Below are positions 5,740 through 7,099 of a stretch of 7,099 bases of DNA, piece after piece; position 1 is the stretch's first letter; the number at the start of each line of letters is the position of its first letter. A program made the position numbers and the translations under genes. The DNA lies in the NCBI GenBank assembly GCA_024643485.1, contig JAHEMU010000138.1:1-7099 (forward strand), written 5' to 3'. Source of the DNA: Cytophagales bacterium. GTDB lineage: Bacteria; Bacteroidota; Bacteroidia; Cytophagales; Cyclobacteriaceae. Below the pieces are notes generated by a model. The model searched no databases and was not told the DNA's origin. It saw only the letters and a program-made list of their open reading frames with translations.

Positions 5740-5756
5740 ACTTTGATATGCAAAGT
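5740..5756. promoter_or_regulatory. Operator-like palindrome before creD (ACTTTG-N5-CAAAGT)
   Basis: Perfect 6-base arms ACTTTG and CAAAGT flank ATATG, 15 bases upstream of the creD ATG and inside the 47-base gap after the regulator gene. The sequence AAAAGTACTTTG and the right arm are repeated before the membrane-protein gene at 6685. The position fits an operator over a short-leader promoter, which implies that creD can be transcribed separately from the upstream genes. The presumed binder is the adjacent winged-helix protein. Confidence 0.65.
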
Positions 5757-5771
5757 TGAGTGGTAAAAAAA

Positions 5772-6071
5772 TTATTTATGTTGTTTGATTAATATTTCAA
5801 GTGCACTGATATGTTGTTTAAAGGCACCCAAACCGGATTCTGTTATTTTATAGCGCGTATTGGGTTTTCTATTAATAAATAATTTATAGACTTTTATAAA
5901 ATCCTCCTTTTCCAAAAATTTGATATGACTAGCCAAATTACCGTCAGTAACTGCTAAAAGATCTTTTAACGCATTAAATTCCATGTACTCGTTAACAGCC
6001 AATGCCGACATAATTCCGAGCCTGGTATTGCTTTCAAAGGCCTTATGAAGTTTTTTAATTGATTGTTTCAC
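5772..6071 (-). CDS. Winged-helix transcriptional regulator (HTH_34 type)
   Basis: This 99-residue cytosolic regulator matches the small MarR/PadR-like winged-helix group (HTH_34). Conserved pieces are A-F-E-S-N-T-R-L-G-I-M-S-A-L at about 11-24 and F-N-A-L-K-D-L-L at 32-39. The recognition helix is T-D-G-N-L-A-S-H-I-K-F-L-E at 42-54. The wing is around K-P-N-T-R-Y-K-I-T at 69-77, and a C-terminal dimerisation helix runs from 82 to 96. Translation starts at GTG, whose GTGA overlaps the TGA stop of the preceding membrane-protein gene, so the two are translationally coupled. No extra ligand-binding domain or metal-binding cysteines are present, so any signal must act through the small fold itself or through the partner membrane protein. 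It probably binds the ACTTTG-N5-CAAAGT palindromes before its own operon and before creD. Confidence 0.9.
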   Translation of the reverse strand: MKQSIKKLHKAFESNTRLGIMSALAVNEYMEFNALKDLLAVTDGNLASHIKFLEKEDFIKVYKLFINRKPNTRYKITESGLGAFKQHISALEILIKQHK

Positions 6072-6685
6072 TTGTCATACTTTAAATACATGATGGTTCC
6101 ATAAACCACATGCATTACTCCAAATCCAACAAACCAAAAAAGCAACCCATAACCAGGAAACAATCCACAAGTAACGCCTAAAATCGCCTCGGTAATTCCA
6201 AGGAGTTTAATGTCTCTCACTGTATATTTCGACGCATTTATTAAACCTAATCCATAAAAGATTAAACTTGCCGGAGCAATCAAGGTATAAGCAGCATGAT
6301 AGTAAAGAAGTACTATAAACAACCCTCCAAATAATACGGGTATAAATAAATGTTCTGTCAATTGCTTACCGGTGGTATCCCAAAGTTTGGCTTTCAATTT
6401 TGTTGCTTTCCTGTTGGATAAAATAATAGCAGTGCCAATGGTGAGAAAAAAGACGATGGAAGCAATAATTAACAATAGAATTATTTCACTTGAAGAGATA
6501 CCCAATTGAAACGAAGCATAAGGAATTGATTTTGAATAATACACTATATAATATGCCGCTAGGGCTCCAATGGTAGCGTAAATTCCAGCTAAAATACCCG
6601 ATAAGCCACTTAGGGATACAAATCGGGTGCTTTTTTCCATAATCTCTTTTATGGTATTCAGGTCGTTTTGATACTGATCTTTCAT
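6068..6685 (-). CDS. Six-helix membrane protein coupled to the winged-helix regulator
   Basis: This 205-residue integral membrane protein has helices at about residues 26-49, 66-90, 111-129, 131-150, 160-177 and 179-201. A charged N-terminal helix of about 20 residues precedes the motif S-T-R-F-V-S-L-S-G-L-S-G-I-L-A-G, and the protein ends in G-F-G-V-M-H-V-V-Y-G-T-I-M-Y-L-K-Y-D-K. I recall similar ends from Bacteroidota proteins encoded next to small winged-helix regulators, but know no assigned function. No enzyme motif is visible. Its stop overlaps the regulator's GTG start by 4 bases. A palindrome at 6698-6714 lies 12 bases before the ATG. It may sense the state of the membrane and modulate the regulator, or simply be a regulated envelope protein. 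The first is speculation. Confidence 0.78.
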   Translation of the reverse strand: MKDQYQNDLNTIKEIMEKSTRFVSLSGLSGILAGIYATIGALAAYYIVYYSKSIPYASFQLGISSSEIILLLIIASIVFFLTIGTAIILSNRKATKLKAKLWDTTGKQLTEHLFIPVLFGGLFIVLLYYHAAYTLIAPASLIFYGLGLINASKYTVRDIKLLGITEAILGVTCGLFPGYGLLFWFVGFGVMHVVYGTIMYLKYDK

Positions 6686-6696
6686 CTATATAAAAG

Positions 6697-6715
6697 TACT
6701 TTGAAATACAAAGTA
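6697..6715. promoter_or_regulatory. Operator-like palindrome before the membrane-protein/regulator operon
   Basis: TACTTTG (6697-6703) and CAAAGTA (6709-6715) form a perfect 19-bp palindrome with a five-base centre AAATA. The inner 17 bp are the same motif as before creD. It begins 11-12 bases upstream of the ATG at 6685, and the shared flank AAAAGTACTTTG makes the two sites alike over about 22 bp. On the minus strand the right arm reads TTACTTTG, one base off TAnnTTTG, so it may also contain the -7 box. I see no clear TTG at -33. Confidence 0.68.
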
Positions 6716-6754
6716 AATGAAATTATTTAATTATATAATACATAACGGATAAAA

Positions 6755-7099
6755 TTATTTTTCTAGGGTAGTGATTCCGTTAAGGAGTTGCTCGCAAAGT
6801 TTTTGGTTTTTTTCTAAAACAGTATCTGAGCTATAGGTAATAAACTGTACTGTTCCTGAATCATTGGAATAATAATAGCCAAAGTACTCGAACTTAATTC
6901 CGTACATAGTCCCCTTCATTTTCATCATTAAAACTTCGAGGCCATTTACATTTCTGTATTCTTCCTCTATAATTTTTAAATCAGGGGAAACAGTCTTTCC
7001 ATTACTCACCGCTATTTCTCTTAAGGTGGTGATGGGGATTTTTATTTCTTCACTAATAATCATTCCATAGATATCACCGTTCTTCCAATTCAATTCATA
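6755..7099 (-). CDS. Unrecognised protein, C-terminal part (5' end outside window)
   Basis: The frame is open through the right edge, with the codons for Y-E-L in front of a possible TTG at 7093, so only the last 115 residues or so are visible. I do not recognise the family. The fragment is soluble-looking, with alternating strands: I-K-I-P-I-T-T-L near the start, then G-L-E-V-L-M-M-K-M-K, F-E-Y-F-G-Y-Y-Y-S and T-V-Q-F-I-T-Y-S. A final helix, L-E-K-N-Q-K-L-C-E-Q-L-L-N-G, follows. This strand-rich sheet plus C-terminal helix is loosely like DcrB/PsbP-fold envelope proteins, which is only a guess from pattern. It is on the same strand as the downstream membrane-protein/regulator genes, separated by 69 bases that include their operator, so it is probably a separate unit. 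Confidence 0.6.
   Translation of the reverse strand, partial: YELNWKNGDIYGMIISEEIKIPITTLREIAVSNGKTVSPDLKIIEEEYRNVNGLEVLMMKMKGTMYGIKFEYFGYYYSNDSGTVQFITYSSDTVLEKNQKLCEQLLNGITTLEK

Overview
The window most likely comes from a member of the Bacteroidota, probably a marine Flavobacteriaceae-type bacterium. The DNA is AT-rich (by eye about 38-40% GC) and the genes lack strong Shine-Dalgarno sites. One promoter fits the Bacteroidota -33/-7 pattern. Several products (CreD with a small HTH_34-type winged-helix regulator, ACR3 with a long ArsC-like phosphatase, a LigB-type dioxygenase) are of kinds I associate with that phylum. No rRNA, tRNA, CRISPR array, insertion sequence or phage gene was seen. Identifications rest on motif recognition, not on database searches.

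Left block (1-1770, + strand): the C-terminal part of an alpha/beta hydrolase cut by the window edge, then a four-helix DUF1761-type membrane protein, then 11 bases later a LigB/YgiD-type extradiol dioxygenase homologue. The dioxygenase converges tail-to-tail, with only 12 bases between, on an arsenic unit.

Arsenic block (3456-1783, - strand): an ArsC-like low-molecular-weight phosphatase carrying the three redox cysteines, followed 6 bases later by an ACR3 arsenite exporter. Together they would reduce arsenate and expel arsenite. No arsR lies within or directly upstream of the unit in this window. The divergent 293-base gap (3457-3749) holds a possible promoter for the ars genes, a C-rich tract, a long inverted repeat ending in nine T, and the control region of the next unit.

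Middle block (3750-4344, + strand): a small four-helix membrane protein whose gene overlaps by 17 bases that of a 65-residue XRE/YozG-type repressor. Just upstream lie two tandem TGTTA-N8-TAACA palindromes exactly 21 bp apart. They overlap a plausible Bacteroidota promoter, which suggests autoregulation. A perfect 12-bp stem at 4352-4389 separates this unit from the convergent creD.

Right block (7099-4399, - strand): the C-terminal part of an unrecognised protein cut by the window edge, then a six-helix membrane protein, a winged-helix regulator translationally coupled to it (GTGA overlap), and creD. The same 17-bp palindrome, ACTTTG-N5-CAAAGT, occurs 12-15 bases in front of both the membrane-protein gene and creD. 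This points to one regulator, most simply the encoded winged-helix protein, controlling both transcription units. These two self-contained membrane-protein/regulator modules with visible operators are the most interesting content. I see no clear evidence of an entirely new type of system.
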